Assembly (NCBI RefSeq): GCF_000380245.2
Contig: NZ_HG428741.1
Location: 36,627 to 100,626, forward strand
Length of the DNA: 64,000 nt
Source of the DNA: Bacillus massiliigorillae
GTDB lineage: Bacteria; Bacillota; Bacilli; Bacillales; DSM-1321
Direction: 5' to 3'
The notes under the pieces were generated by a model, which made no database searches, was not told the origin of the DNA, and saw nothing but the letters and a program-made list of their open reading frames with translations. Position 1 is the stretch's first letter, and each line of letters opens with the position of its first letter. Below, piece after piece: positions 44,442 to 53,258 of this stretch. The position numbers and the translations under genes are program-made.

Positions 44442-45055
44442 AAAACCACTCCTTATATCTTATTAGTCTACAGGAATGAAGTCTCACTTTCTTAAAATCA
44501 ATAGCATACTGTCGGACATTCCCGTTTAGTACCAATTGCAAGTGACAAAACTACAACAACTACAAACTGCTAAGAATAAAGTATTGTGTTTTTGAAAATA
44601 CACATCTCCTTTTTCCTATGCGGATTAGTTTAAAGAGATTTACTATATAGTTTTTCTCCTTTTACACTTTTATTTTAACGCTATAAAGATTAAAAATCCA
44701 TTGAATTAAAAGATTTTATAGAAAATCCCTTCTTTAATTATTATTCTATGGTTAATAGTAGAGTGAATATACCTTATATTTTGTGAATTTTATACTTATT
44801 TTAATAACATTGTACGAATTCAATTTTTATTGTTTTAAGGGTAGAAGATAAAGGGACTTAACAGTGTACAAAGAGAGGTTGAATTATATTTAGAAAGAGG
44901 AATTTTACTTTTTATATTTGTATATTGTTGATATCTTAGTATATTTAATTATCTGTATTTTGGTTCTAGGTAACTATAGTTAATTAAATAAATGGTATTT
45001 TAGATGTAACATTTATTGTCTTTTTTCGTAATAACAAAAGAGGGGGAGAAATATC
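44442..45055. other. 614-base gap with no recognised gene
   Basis: Very AT-rich spacer between divergent ytzE and ythP. I see no conserved frame, RNA motif or clear repeat. A 25-codon Cys-rich minus frame (44603-44526) has a purine-rich site too close to its GTG to be convincing. The ythP ribosome-binding site GAGGGGGAG lies at the right end. Confidence 0.6.
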
Positions 45056-45769
45056 ATGAGCTTATTATCAGTAAATATTAAGGAAGAGGGATATGAAAAA
45101 AGCGAAATGATGATTCATCAGATTCGATTCTCCATTGAAAAAGGGGAATTAATTGGTTTAATTGGTGCTAATGGGGCAGGGAAAAGTACAACGATTAAGG
45201 CAATTCAACAACTGCTGCCTTTCTATGAAGGTGAGATTAAGAGAGAGCAGAATTTTCTTATGTCTTATATCCCAGAGCGACCTGTGTTTTATGATGATTT
45301 AACACTACAGGAACATATTGATTTTGTGGCTGCGGTTGAAGAGATTACAGATGAAATGGTTTCGAAGCGTATTACATCTTTGTTAAATCAGTTTAAGATG
45401 AAAGACCATGTTCACGAACTTCCTGCTACGTATTCGAAAGGGATGCAACAAAAGGCAATGATTATATTAGCATTAATGACAGAGCCTGATGTGTTAATCA
45501 TTGATGAGCCATTTATCGGATTAGATCCAATGGCTACTAAGCTTTTACTAGAGTTAATACAGCATGAGAAAGAACGTGGAGTGGGGATATTGATGTGTAC
45601 GCATGTGCTAGATACTGCAGAAAAAATTTGTGATCGCTTTCTTTTGATTGATCAAGGCCGTTTAGTTGCAGATGGAACTTTAGAAGATTTTCAACAGAAA
45701 TCCCGGTTACCTAATGGGGCATTGTTTGATTGTTTCCATGCTATTATCACAGGTGATAGTCATGAGTAG
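45056..45769 (+). CDS. ythP: Ecs-like ABC transporter ATPase YthP
   Basis: 237-aa ATPase subunit: Walker A IGANGAGKST, signature TYSKGMQQKAMIILAL, Walker B VLIIDEPFIGLDPMAT, H-loop CTHVLDTAEKICDR. The sequence type follows EcsA, whose transporter affects secretion, competence and proteolysis in B. subtilis. GAGGGGGAGAAATATC precedes the ATG. The gene overlaps the membrane subunit gene by 8 bases. Confidence 0.92.
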   Translation: MSLLSVNIKEEGYEKSEMMIHQIRFSIEKGELIGLIGANGAGKSTTIKAIQQLLPFYEGEIKREQNFLMSYIPERPVFYDDLTLQEHIDFVAAVEEITDEMVSKRITSLLNQFKMKDHVHELPATYSKGMQQKAMIILALMTEPDVLIIDEPFIGLDPMATKLLLELIQHEKERGVGILMCTHVLDTAEKICDRFLLIDQGRLVADGTLEDFQQKSRLPNGALFDCFHAIITGDSHE

Positions 45770-46910
45770 TTTTCGTATTTTTTGTAATCGAGTGAAAAGA
45801 GATTATGTATACCAATATGGCATTATTAAGTCTGTTGCTGATTGGACAGTTATGCTATATATTATCATTCCTTTTTCAATCGCAGGAATTATGATTTATC
45901 GTTCGTGGTGGAATGAGCTACCAGATTGGAGCGTCTTTTTATCATTGAAGCTAACTGTTATTATTGCCTATTTACTATGTTGGACAGGTAGCTTGCGGAC
46001 TTTTGTTCAAGAAGCGGATGGTCTGTATTTCATTCAACATACTAGGAAATTTATTGCGATGAAGAAATGGGCATTAATTTTCTCCATTGTTAAAGCTTTT
46101 ATAAGAATAGGTTTTATCGTCATTCTAATACTTCCATTTTATCTACATAAGTTTTCACTTTCGATTGGAGAAATTATTAGCTTTTTTTGTTTTTTTATTG
46201 CTTTACATATTTTATTGCTTTCCATTCACACCACTATGTTTTCAATAAGAGAGCGTTGGAGTGGGAAAATTTACTCTGCTTTACTCTTCGTATTTCTTTT
46301 CATCATGATTTTTACACAAGCAATGAAAGTTTATGAGCTTTCTTTTTCAATTAGTATAGCAGTTCTCCTTTTGTTATTAGCAATTGTCTTACATAGACCA
46401 AGAGTACAATCAACAAAATATTTTCAAGAAGAATTCGTACAAGAAAATGAGGCTAAACTACGTTATATGAATAAGGTTTTTTCTGTATCTTCTTCAGTGG
46501 AAAAACCTAAAATTATTAAACGTAAACGACCTATTATATTTCCAAAATCAAAACGAATTTTCTCGAAACGCACACGAGAAAATGGTTTTATCGAAGTTTT
46601 TTTAAAAGTAATTTTGCGTAATTTTTCATATTTAAAAGGTTACTTGCAACTTATTAGTGTTACGCTAATGGCAATTATTTTACTACCACCGCTTATCTTT
46701 AAGCTTTTTATTGCTGGAGGATTTGTATTCTTTATCTTTTTTTGGTTGAACAATTTATGGAACCATATTATTCTTTCTAATCCTATAAGCAAACAATATG
46801 AGAAGCGAGATTCATTTTATCATGCAAGAAGACGAGCTAGCCTTTATTTAGCCTTTCCTGCTATTTTGATTATCGTAACGGTACTAGCACTTAGTTATTA
46901 TTTATTTTAG
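45762..46910 (+). CDS. ythQ: Ecs-like ABC transporter membrane subunit YthQ
   Basis: 382-aa EcsB-family membrane protein with about eight hydrophobic segments, including paired ones at residues about 96-116 and 128-148, a basic loop around residues 245-280 (KIIKRKRPIIFPKSK), and two at the C terminus. The frame opens at 45714 inside ythP, but AGGTGATAGTC before ATG 45762 gives the coupled start (MSSFRIFCNRVKRDY). Works with YthP; substrate unknown. Confidence 0.88.
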   Translation: MSSFRIFCNRVKRDYVYQYGIIKSVADWTVMLYIIIPFSIAGIMIYRSWWNELPDWSVFLSLKLTVIIAYLLCWTGSLRTFVQEADGLYFIQHTRKFIAMKKWALIFSIVKAFIRIGFIVILILPFYLHKFSLSIGEIISFFCFFIALHILLLSIHTTMFSIRERWSGKIYSALLFVFLFIMIFTQAMKVYELSFSISIAVLLLLLAIVLHRPRVQSTKYFQEEFVQENEAKLRYMNKVFSVSSSVEKPKIIKRKRPIIFPKSKRIFSKRTRENGFIEVFLKVILRNFSYLKGYLQLISVTLMAIILLPPLIFKLFIAGGFVFFIFFWLNNLWNHIILSNPISKQYEKRDSFYHARRRASLYLAFPAILIIVTVLALSYYLF

Positions 46911-46951
46911 TTAAATCTTTACAGCTAGATATTTCACAAGGAGGAGTTTGT

Positions 46952-47965
46952 ATAGTATTACATATTTTATTTCGAAAAATTATTTCGTTAAATAATTGGC
47001 TACTAGCTATTTCAAGTATCTTATTGTTATTAATTAGTACGGTTGTTATGAAGGCGTTAGAGCCCGATACTTTTACTACTTATATGGATGCTTTTTGGTG
47101 GACCATGACGACTGTTACTACTGTCGGATACGGCGATTTTTACCCAGTTACAGTACCAGGTAAAATTTACGCTATATTTTTATTCGTGTTTGGAATTGGC
47201 TTAATCGGTATTGTGATTACTAAGCTAATCGATAGCTTATCGATTTTTCGCAAGTTAAGGGAGGAAGGAAAATTGAGTTTTAATGGTAGTGATCATATTG
47301 TTATTTTTGGATGGTCAAGAAAGGTAAGACATGCGATTAATGAAATTTTAGAGCATGATAAGAATATCGTGATTGTGTTAATCGCTCCTTTAGATAAATC
47401 TCCTTTTGATCATCATCGTGTCCATTACATACAAGGTGATCCTTCAAATCCTGTAACTCTTCAAAAAGGAAAAGTAGCAAGTTCAAAAAGTGTTATTATA
47501 TTTGCAGAGGATGAAATAAAGGATTCAAAGCTTGCGGATGCCTATTCTTTAATGTCAGCTACTGCACTTGAGAAGTATGCCGGGAATTTGCATATTACAG
47601 TGGAAGTCCTAGAAGAACGAAATATTGAATTATTTCGTCATGTATCTGTGGATGAGTTCATCGTGTCAGATGAAACCATTTCTTATTTAGCGGTACATGC
47701 TGCTCTATCTGGTGGAACGACGCAAATATTTAATCAGCTACTTAGTAAAGGCGAAGGTGATGATTTATTTAAGATTAAACCGAATCCAAATTGGGTAAAT
47801 TATCGTGATGCATATATTAGTTTAGCAGAGGCAGGCATAATGTTAATTGGCACAGAAAAACAGTTAAATATAACGAGTCAATTGTCTGAGCCTATTTCTA
47901 AAGATGATACATTGTTTATAATTTGTAGTAAGGACGCTTATATTAAATTACAGCAAGCTATATAG
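46952..47965 (+). CDS. Two-TM potassium channel with RCK (TrkA-N) domain
   Basis: Potassium channel of the MthK/YugO type. Selectivity filter TTVGYGDFYPV between two TMs, then a Rossmann RCK domain (HIVIFGWSRKVRHAINEIL, IQGDPSNPVTLQKGKV) and a C-terminal TrkA-C-like part. The first TTG/ATG in frame (47024) would cut TM1 in half. Translating upstream gives a sensible TM1 (LHILFRKIISLNNWLLAISS, then ILLLLISTVV) but no ATG, GTG or TTG. The Shine-Dalgarno AAGGAGGAG (46938-46946) sits 5 nt before an in-frame ATA at 46952, so I place the start there (337 aa). A sequence error or small deletion is the alternative. Confidence 0.8.
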   Translation: MVLHILFRKIISLNNWLLAISSILLLLISTVVMKALEPDTFTTYMDAFWWTMTTVTTVGYGDFYPVTVPGKIYAIFLFVFGIGLIGIVITKLIDSLSIFRKLREEGKLSFNGSDHIVIFGWSRKVRHAINEILEHDKNIVIVLIAPLDKSPFDHHRVHYIQGDPSNPVTLQKGKVASSKSVIIFAEDEIKDSKLADAYSLMSATALEKYAGNLHITVEVLEERNIELFRHVSVDEFIVSDETISYLAVHAALSGGTTQIFNQLLSKGEGDDLFKIKPNPNWVNYRDAYISLAEAGIMLIGTEKQLNITSQLSEPISKDDTLFIICSKDAYIKLQQAI

Positions 47966-47981
47966 AAAAGGAGTGTTTCAA

Positions 47982-49394
47982 TTGAATAGTATTAATTGGA
48001 CTGAAGAAGTTTCGAAAAGAAAAGAAGCGTTAATCAAAGATACGCAAACATTTCTACAAATCAAAAGTGTGTTAGATGAAGAGAATGGTACGAAAGAAGC
48101 GCCACTTGGTAAAGGAATTCAAGAGGCACTACAATTCATGTTGAATAAAGGGAAAGAAGAAGGCTTTGTTACAAAGGATGTAGAGCATCTAGCCGGTCAT
48201 ATTGAAATGGGACAAGGGGAAGATATTCTTGGAATTCTATGTCACGTAGATGTTGTCCCAGAAGGTGATGGATGGACAACAGATCCATATAGCGCTGATA
48301 TTCGTGATGGGAAAATATTTGCTCGTGGTGCTCTTGATGATAAAGGTCCAACAATGGCAGCTTTCTATGCTATGAAAATAGTGAACGACCTAAAATTACC
48401 GCTATCTAAAAGAGTTCGAATGATTTTAGGAACAGATGAAGAGTCAGATTGGCGCTGTGTAGATACATATTTTAAACATGAAGAAATGCCTCAATTAGGT
48501 TTTGCACCAGATGCTGATTTTCCAATCATTTTTGCTGAAAAAGGTATTTGGGATTTCTATATTAAACAAGAAACAATGAAGGATAACCATATAGGTGCAG
48601 TGACTGTAAAACAATTCGAATCTGGTAGAAGATTTAATATGGTACCAGATTTAGCGAATGCTGAATTGGAAGTATCTAATGGAATTAATGAATTAGAAAC
48701 AGCATTTAATGCATTTATTAATGAACATAAGGTAAAAGGAGCTTATCAAGCTAATGGTAATCATGTGTCTATTTCTATTGAAGGTGTTTCAGCACATGGA
48801 ATGGAACCAAATAATGGGGTAAATGCCGGTCTTTATTTGGCAGCTTTCTTAAATAGTTTAGAACTATCTCAGCAAGCGAAAGTATACTTTACTTTTGTAA
48901 CCGACTATTTATGGAAGGACTCAAGAGGAAAGACTTTTAAAATCGATTTTAAAGATGAAGCAACAGGTGACGTAACCTTAAATATTGGTTTATTAAAGTA
49001 TGATGAACAAGACGGTGGAACTATAGGTGTTAATTTGCGCTATCCTGTGACATATGACTATGAAGCTTCAGCGAAGCAATTAGAAACAGTATTGCAGCAA
49101 CAAGGCTTTACAATTACTACGGCTTCTCATTCAGGACCTCATCATGTAGACGCTAATAGCTTTCTCGTTCAGACATTATCAGAAGTGTATGAAGGACAAA
49201 CAGGAGAAAAAGCAGAGCTGTTAGCAATTGGCGGCGGCACATATGCTCGTTCATTGGAGGCTGGTGTAGCATTTGGACCATTATTTCCAGGTCGAGAAGA
49301 TATAGCACATCAAAAAGATGAATATATGTATATAGAGGATTTGTTAAAGGCTACGGCTTTATACGCGGAAGCTATATATCGTTTAGCTAAATAA
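47982..49394 (+). CDS. pepV: Dipeptidase PepV (M20 family)
   Basis: Zinc dipeptidase releasing amino acids from dipeptides in the cytosol (YtjP in B. subtilis). 470 aa. Metal-site motifs of M20 enzymes: LCHVDVVPEGDGW, ARGALDDKGPTMA and GTDEESDWRC, with a lid domain in the middle and AIGGGTYAR near the C terminus. The frame begins at GTG 47973 inside the Shine-Dalgarno AAAAGGAG (47966-47973), so TTG 47982 (MNSINWTEEVSKRKEAL), 8 nt later, is the start. The D-amino-acid aminotransferase gene follows after 45 bases. Confidence 0.93.
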   Translation: MNSINWTEEVSKRKEALIKDTQTFLQIKSVLDEENGTKEAPLGKGIQEALQFMLNKGKEEGFVTKDVEHLAGHIEMGQGEDILGILCHVDVVPEGDGWTTDPYSADIRDGKIFARGALDDKGPTMAAFYAMKIVNDLKLPLSKRVRMILGTDEESDWRCVDTYFKHEEMPQLGFAPDADFPIIFAEKGIWDFYIKQETMKDNHIGAVTVKQFESGRRFNMVPDLANAELEVSNGINELETAFNAFINEHKVKGAYQANGNHVSISIEGVSAHGMEPNNGVNAGLYLAAFLNSLELSQQAKVYFTFVTDYLWKDSRGKTFKIDFKDEATGDVTLNIGLLKYDEQDGGTIGVNLRYPVTYDYEASAKQLETVLQQQGFTITTASHSGPHHVDANSFLVQTLSEVYEGQTGEKAELLAIGGGTYARSLEAGVAFGPLFPGREDIAHQKDEYMYIEDLLKATALYAEAIYRLAK

Positions 49395-49439
49395 CGAAGA
49401 AAAGCGGAACCGACAAACATGAGAGGAGTTGGCATCGTA

Positions 49440-50297
49440 ATGAAGGTAATCTGGCAAGGAAATATCGTTGATCGTATGGATGTACATGTAGACATTGAAG
49501 ATAGAGGTTATCAATTTGGTGATGGTATATACGAGGTAATAAGAGTATATAAAGGATGTTTGTTTACTGGTAAAGAGCATATCAATCGACTTTATGAAAG
49601 TGCTTCAAAGGTAAGGTTACACATCCCATATTCATTCCAACAAATGGTTGATATGTTGACGCGGTTAGTGAAAGAAAATGAGCTACAGAATGGAAGTATA
49701 TATGTTCAGGTAACGAGAGGTGTTTCACCTCGTAATCATCTATTTCCGCCAGCCACTGTTGAAACAATTCTAAGTGCATATACAAAAGAATTTTCACGTC
49801 CAGTTGAAACTATTTATAATGGTGTGAAAGCAAAGACTGTCGAAGATATTCGCTGGTTAAAGTGCGATGTGAAAAGCTTGAATTTGCTTGGAAATGTATT
49901 GGCGAAGCAAAGTGCATATGAAGCGGGTTGTTTTGAGGCTATTCAGCATCGGATTGGTATGGTAACAGAAGGAAGCGCCTCGAACATTGCGATTGTTGTA
50001 GATGGGAAAGTAAAGACTCATCCTGCAAATCATCTCATATTAAATGGGATTGTCCGCCAAGTTATGCTTCAAACTTGTGTGAGTAATCATATACAGGTGG
50101 ATGAAGCACCATTTACTTTAGAAGATCTCATGAGGGCAGATGAAATTTTTATGACCAGTACAACCTCGGAAATAACTCCAATCGTTGAAGTGGATGGTAC
50201 AATCATCGGTAACGGTATGCCAGGTCCGATTACGAAAAAACTCCAGTCATATTACGAAGAAGAAATAAAAAAACAATGCGGTAGTTATTGTTTGTGA
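49440..50297 (+). CDS. dat: D-amino-acid aminotransferase
   Basis: PLP enzyme interconverting D-alanine and D-glutamate for cell-wall precursors. 285 aa, fold-type IV: DIEDRGYQFGDGIYEVIRVYKG near the N terminus, the PLP-lysine segment DVKSLNLLGNVLAKQ near residue 145, and MVTEGSASNIAIV and TSTTSEITPI downstream. The frame opens at 49419, but GAGGAG fits ATG 49440 better and the product then aligns with known Dat starts. The leader begins with a fragment (AAGAAAAGCGGAA, 49397-49409) of the repeat family seen at 5060 and 7880. Confidence 0.93.
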   Translation: MKVIWQGNIVDRMDVHVDIEDRGYQFGDGIYEVIRVYKGCLFTGKEHINRLYESASKVRLHIPYSFQQMVDMLTRLVKENELQNGSIYVQVTRGVSPRNHLFPPATVETILSAYTKEFSRPVETIYNGVKAKTVEDIRWLKCDVKSLNLLGNVLAKQSAYEAGCFEAIQHRIGMVTEGSASNIAIVVDGKVKTHPANHLILNGIVRQVMLQTCVSNHIQVDEAPFTLEDLMRADEIFMTSTTSEITPIVEVDGTIIGNGMPGPITKKLQSYYEEEIKKQCGSYCL

Positions 50298-50308
50298 TAA
50301 AAAGTAAG

Positions 50309-50348
50309 AAAAGCTGATACAGGAGTAGTAATGTATCAGCTTTTTACT
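50309..50348 (+). terminator. Terminator after dat
   Basis: AAAAGCTGATAC (50309-50320) pairs with GTATCAGCTTTTT (50333-50345). Confidence 0.9.
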
Positions 50349-50382
50349 ACGATTATATTCTAGATTAAATGTAGGTGAAGAT

Positions 50383-50943
50383 ATGAACCAGCATCATTAT
50401 TTTATTGCTTTGTCATTACCAGAGCATGTGAAAAATCAATTACATACAAAAGTAAATGTATTACAAGAAAGATATGATTTCAAAAAATGGGTACATAAAG
50501 AAGATTTTCATATTACACTAGCTTTTTTAGGTGCATCAGATGAACAAAAATGGCAAAATTGTATGGAGAAGGTAGCAGAGCAATTGAAAGATTATTCTGC
50601 ATTTCCTCTTCGGTTAACACATTTTGGCGTGTTCGGGCATCATGATAAGCCTCGTATTTTTTGGTGCGGTCCACAATATGAAGAATGCTTATATACGCTG
50701 CAAACAAAGGTTAGTGAAGCGTGCAAACAAAGTGGTTATATTCTGGATACAAAGCCGTTTAATCCTCATATTACAATCGCACGAAAATATAATAATGAGA
50801 TGAATTTTACTGAAGAACATTTAAAAGAGTGTAATGACATTATAGAAGAAGGTATTAGTTTTGAAGCGTGTCGAATCTCACTTTTTGAAACACATATGGA
50901 TAAAGTACCAAAGTATCAAGAATTACAGACGATATATATATAA
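50383..50943 (+). CDS. ytlP: RNA 2',3'-cyclic phosphodiesterase / 2'-5' RNA ligase (ThpR, YtlP)
   Basis: 186-aa 2H phosphoesterase. The two catalytic HxT motifs are visible, HITLAFLG (His43) and HITIARKY (about His128). Known ThpR enzymes hydrolyse 2',3'-cyclic phosphates on RNA ends and can join 2'-5' ends in vitro. TAGGTGAAGAT precedes the ATG. First gene of the ytlP-ytlQ-ytlR run with short gaps. Confidence 0.9.
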   Translation: MNQHHYFIALSLPEHVKNQLHTKVNVLQERYDFKKWVHKEDFHITLAFLGASDEQKWQNCMEKVAEQLKDYSAFPLRLTHFGVFGHHDKPRIFWCGPQYEECLYTLQTKVSEACKQSGYILDTKPFNPHITIARKYNNEMNFTEEHLKECNDIIEEGISFEACRISLFETHMDKVPKYQELQTIYI

Positions 50944-50974
50944 GAATTATTAAATACATAGTATTTTAGGGAGA

Positions 50975-51991
50975 ATGGGTTGTGAGAATATGGGGCAGTT
51001 GATTAAAATTCAAGATTATATTTCAAGATATGAACATGGTATATATAGATATCCTACTCAGTATGTAAGATTGAAGAAGCAGCAATGGGAAAAAGTGAAT
51101 TATGCATTTGAAAATGGGGAGTTATATAAGTATTTCCCTCAGGATGAACGAGAAGATTGGCTTGAAGAGGATCCAGGTTTTTTCGAAAAGTTTAAAAATA
51201 TGTTCAGACGTCAATCAAAGGAAGTAGAGAGTAAAGAGGAAGAAAGTAAGGAGATCACGGAAAGTGAAATCGAAGATAGAATATATCAAGATAAAGATCT
51301 TCGATTGACTTTAACATTTATGCCAAGAAGTATTGATGAATTGAAAATCACTTTTTTAAATCAAATGTTTAAATTTCAAATGAAGTGGGCAACGTCAACG
51401 GTAAGGGAGAAATCTTTAGTTAATCCAGAATACTATGTAGACGAGAAGTTGAAATTCTTACTGCAAAGATTTCCTGACACGTTTCTTATCTTGTATCAAC
51501 CTGTCTTTCGATTGAACAAAGCACCAGTAGAACTAGAAACAATTGTATTAACACCAAATGCTACATGGTGTATTAGCTTTCTTGAGGATGAAGAAGATTC
51601 AGTATTTGACGGGTCAAACGGGAAGTTTTGGGTAAGGAGACATCATCAACGTGAAGAGAAGAAGGTAGTAAATCCGAGCATTTCTTTACATAGATCTGAG
51701 GTCATTATTAAAAGGTTATATTCTTTAAATCAAGTAGATTTACCAATTAAAAAAGCCATCATTTCTAGAAATGGCTATATTGAATATCCAGCTGCATCGT
51801 TTGATCTTATATTGCTAGATAAGAAAAACTTTACGCCTTGGTTTGAATCTATGAGAAAATTAAGTTCTCCATTAAAACATCATCAACTAAAGGGTGCAGA
51901 AGTGCTGCTAGAGCATACACAAACGACATCAATGCATCGATTAGAATGGAATGATTATAATGAATTCAAAACTAATAACGAAGAACAATGA
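50975..51991 (+). CDS. ytlQ: Uncharacterised protein YtlQ
   Basis: 338-aa soluble protein of unknown function, recognised by position between ytlP and ytlR. An N-terminal helical part is followed by an acidic Lys/Glu/Ser linker (about residues 75-105, SKEVESKEEESKEITESE) and a mixed alpha/beta remainder with no catalytic motif I can name. The start is uncertain: ATG 50975 is only 1 nt after AGGGAG, while ATG 50990 (MGQLIKIQDYISRY) has a weak site. The ytlR start lies 11 bases past its stop. Confidence 0.75.
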   Translation: MGCENMGQLIKIQDYISRYEHGIYRYPTQYVRLKKQQWEKVNYAFENGELYKYFPQDEREDWLEEDPGFFEKFKNMFRRQSKEVESKEEESKEITESEIEDRIYQDKDLRLTLTFMPRSIDELKITFLNQMFKFQMKWATSTVREKSLVNPEYYVDEKLKFLLQRFPDTFLILYQPVFRLNKAPVELETIVLTPNATWCISFLEDEEDSVFDGSNGKFWVRRHHQREEKKVVNPSISLHRSEVIIKRLYSLNQVDLPIKKAIISRNGYIEYPAASFDLILLDKKNFTPWFESMRKLSSPLKHHQLKGAEVLLEHTQTTSMHRLEWNDYNEFKTNNEEQ

Positions 51992-52001
51992 AAAGGAAGT
52001 G

Positions 52002-52919
52002 GTGCGCCATATTTATTTTGTAAAAAACGGTTCGCCACATTCAAACAAAAGTAATAAGGTTTGGAAGAAAGTTGAAAGCCTTTTAAAACAACAAGCATTT
52101 TCGTATTCGATATATGAGACAGAATACGCAGGGCATGCTACCGTTCTAACGAAAGAAATACTTCAAATGACTCAATCAGATACAATTATCGTAGCTGTTG
52201 GGGGAGATGGCACAGTTCATGAAGTAATGAATGGAGCTATTAACTATCCTCATGCCATAATTGTCTGTATGCCCGCTGGATCAGGGAATGATTATGTAAG
52301 AGGTGTACAACGTACTTCAGGTCTCGAAGAAGTGGTTTCTGCTATTTTGCATGTGAAAGCACCCTCTATTATTGATGTAGGGCAATTAATCTATGAAGGA
52401 AATAAGAAGCATTTTGTTAACAGTTTAGGCATTGGTTTTGATGCGGCGATTGCTAAAGCAGTGAATGAGTCTCATTGGAAGAAACGATTTCAAATGGTTG
52501 GTTTAGGGAAATTTGTGTATTTATATTTTTTTATGAAGATGCTGTTCACGTTTAACACATTTCATATGAAAACAAAAATAGATGGACGGGTACGTAATTT
52601 TGAGAAGGTATGGTTTTTAGTAGCAGCCAATCAGCCTTATTTTGGTGGTGGTATAAAAGTTGCACCGAACTCAACCGTTACGGACGGAAAAATACAAGTA
52701 ATTATTGTAAACAATATTCCTTCTCTGCTATTTTTACTTGTTTTCGCGACCGTTACTTGGGGAGGGCATTTAAAGCTCAAGTGGGTTGAATCATTCACCT
52801 GTAATAATATTCATATACAGGCAGATGGAGAAATACCTATTCAAGCGGATGGGGAGCATATTGGTTATTCGAAGATTTCAGCTGAAATTATTCCGGAAGC
52901 TGTTCGAGTCATTAAATAG
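52002..52919 (+). CDS. ytlR: Diacylglycerol kinase-like lipid kinase YtlR
   Basis: 305-aa protein of the diacylglycerol/sphingosine kinase family. Nucleotide-binding GGDGTVHEVMNG, substrate-loop MPAGSGNDYVRG and GIGFDAAIAK are present, and the C-terminal half has the beta-sandwich marks ANQPYFGGGIKVAPNSTVTDG and IQADGE. The likely substrate is a membrane lipid; B. subtilis YtlR has no firmly established one. The frame opens at 51951 within ytlQ, but AAAAGGAAG (51991-51999) points to GTG 52002 (MRHIYFVKNGS). Confidence 0.85.
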   Translation: MRHIYFVKNGSPHSNKSNKVWKKVESLLKQQAFSYSIYETEYAGHATVLTKEILQMTQSDTIIVAVGGDGTVHEVMNGAINYPHAIIVCMPAGSGNDYVRGVQRTSGLEEVVSAILHVKAPSIIDVGQLIYEGNKKHFVNSLGIGFDAAIAKAVNESHWKKRFQMVGLGKFVYLYFFMKMLFTFNTFHMKTKIDGRVRNFEKVWFLVAANQPYFGGGIKVAPNSTVTDGKIQVIIVNNIPSLLFLLVFATVTWGGHLKLKWVESFTCNNIHIQADGEIPIQADGEHIGYSKISAEIIPEAVRVIK

Positions 52920-52931
52920 ACATATGAATAT

Positions 52932-52953
52932 TTAGTAAATAGCTATTTACTAA
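52932..52953. repeat. 22-bp perfect palindrome after ytlR
   Basis: TTAGTAAATAG / CTATTTACTAA with no spacer. AT-rich and 13 bases past the ytlR stop. Either an operator or an unusual hairpin; it has no T run of its own. Confidence 0.7.
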
Positions 52954-52974
52954 CATGTATTTATACACATATAC

Positions 52975-53003
52975 TTGACGTATTAGTAAATTTTCAATAA
53001 AAT
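52975..53003 (+). promoter_or_regulatory. SigmaA-type promoter upstream of ytmP
   Basis: TTGACG (52975-52980), exactly 17 bp, TAAAAT (52998-53003). Transcription would start near 53010, the first base of the terminator-like hairpin that follows. Confidence 0.55.
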
Positions 53004-53009
53004 TTAATA

Positions 53010-53053
53010 GATGGCTATTGTTATGTGATATAGACTCAATAGCTGTCTTTTTT
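53010..53053 (+). terminator. Terminator-like hairpin between ytlR and ytmP
   Basis: GATGGCTATTG (53010-53020) pairs over 11 bp, two G-U, with CAATAGCTGTC (53037-53047), then TTTTTT. It can end ytlR transcripts. CTGTCTTTTTT at its right arm can instead pair with AAAAAACAG a few bases on, an alternative fold. Confidence 0.75.
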
Positions 53054-53258
53054 AGTTTAAAAAACAGCATAAACATGTTATGCTTTTTATCTATATATGA
53101 AACTTTAGAAATGTATGTGAATATTTTGTGAAGAACTAGTTACGGTTTTTTATAAATTCTAGCTATATTAGTTGGCTCTTTACCATTAAATATTGAATTA
53201 GAGCTCTCTTAAATAGCTATGTTAATCTAGCTATTGAATGAAATTGAAGGTGACCACA

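Noticed and set aside
44526..44603. 25-codon Cys-rich minus frame (MYFQKHNTLFLAVCSCC...) upstream of ytzE
   Set aside because: The purine-rich site is only 2 nt from its GTG, and nothing else supports it.
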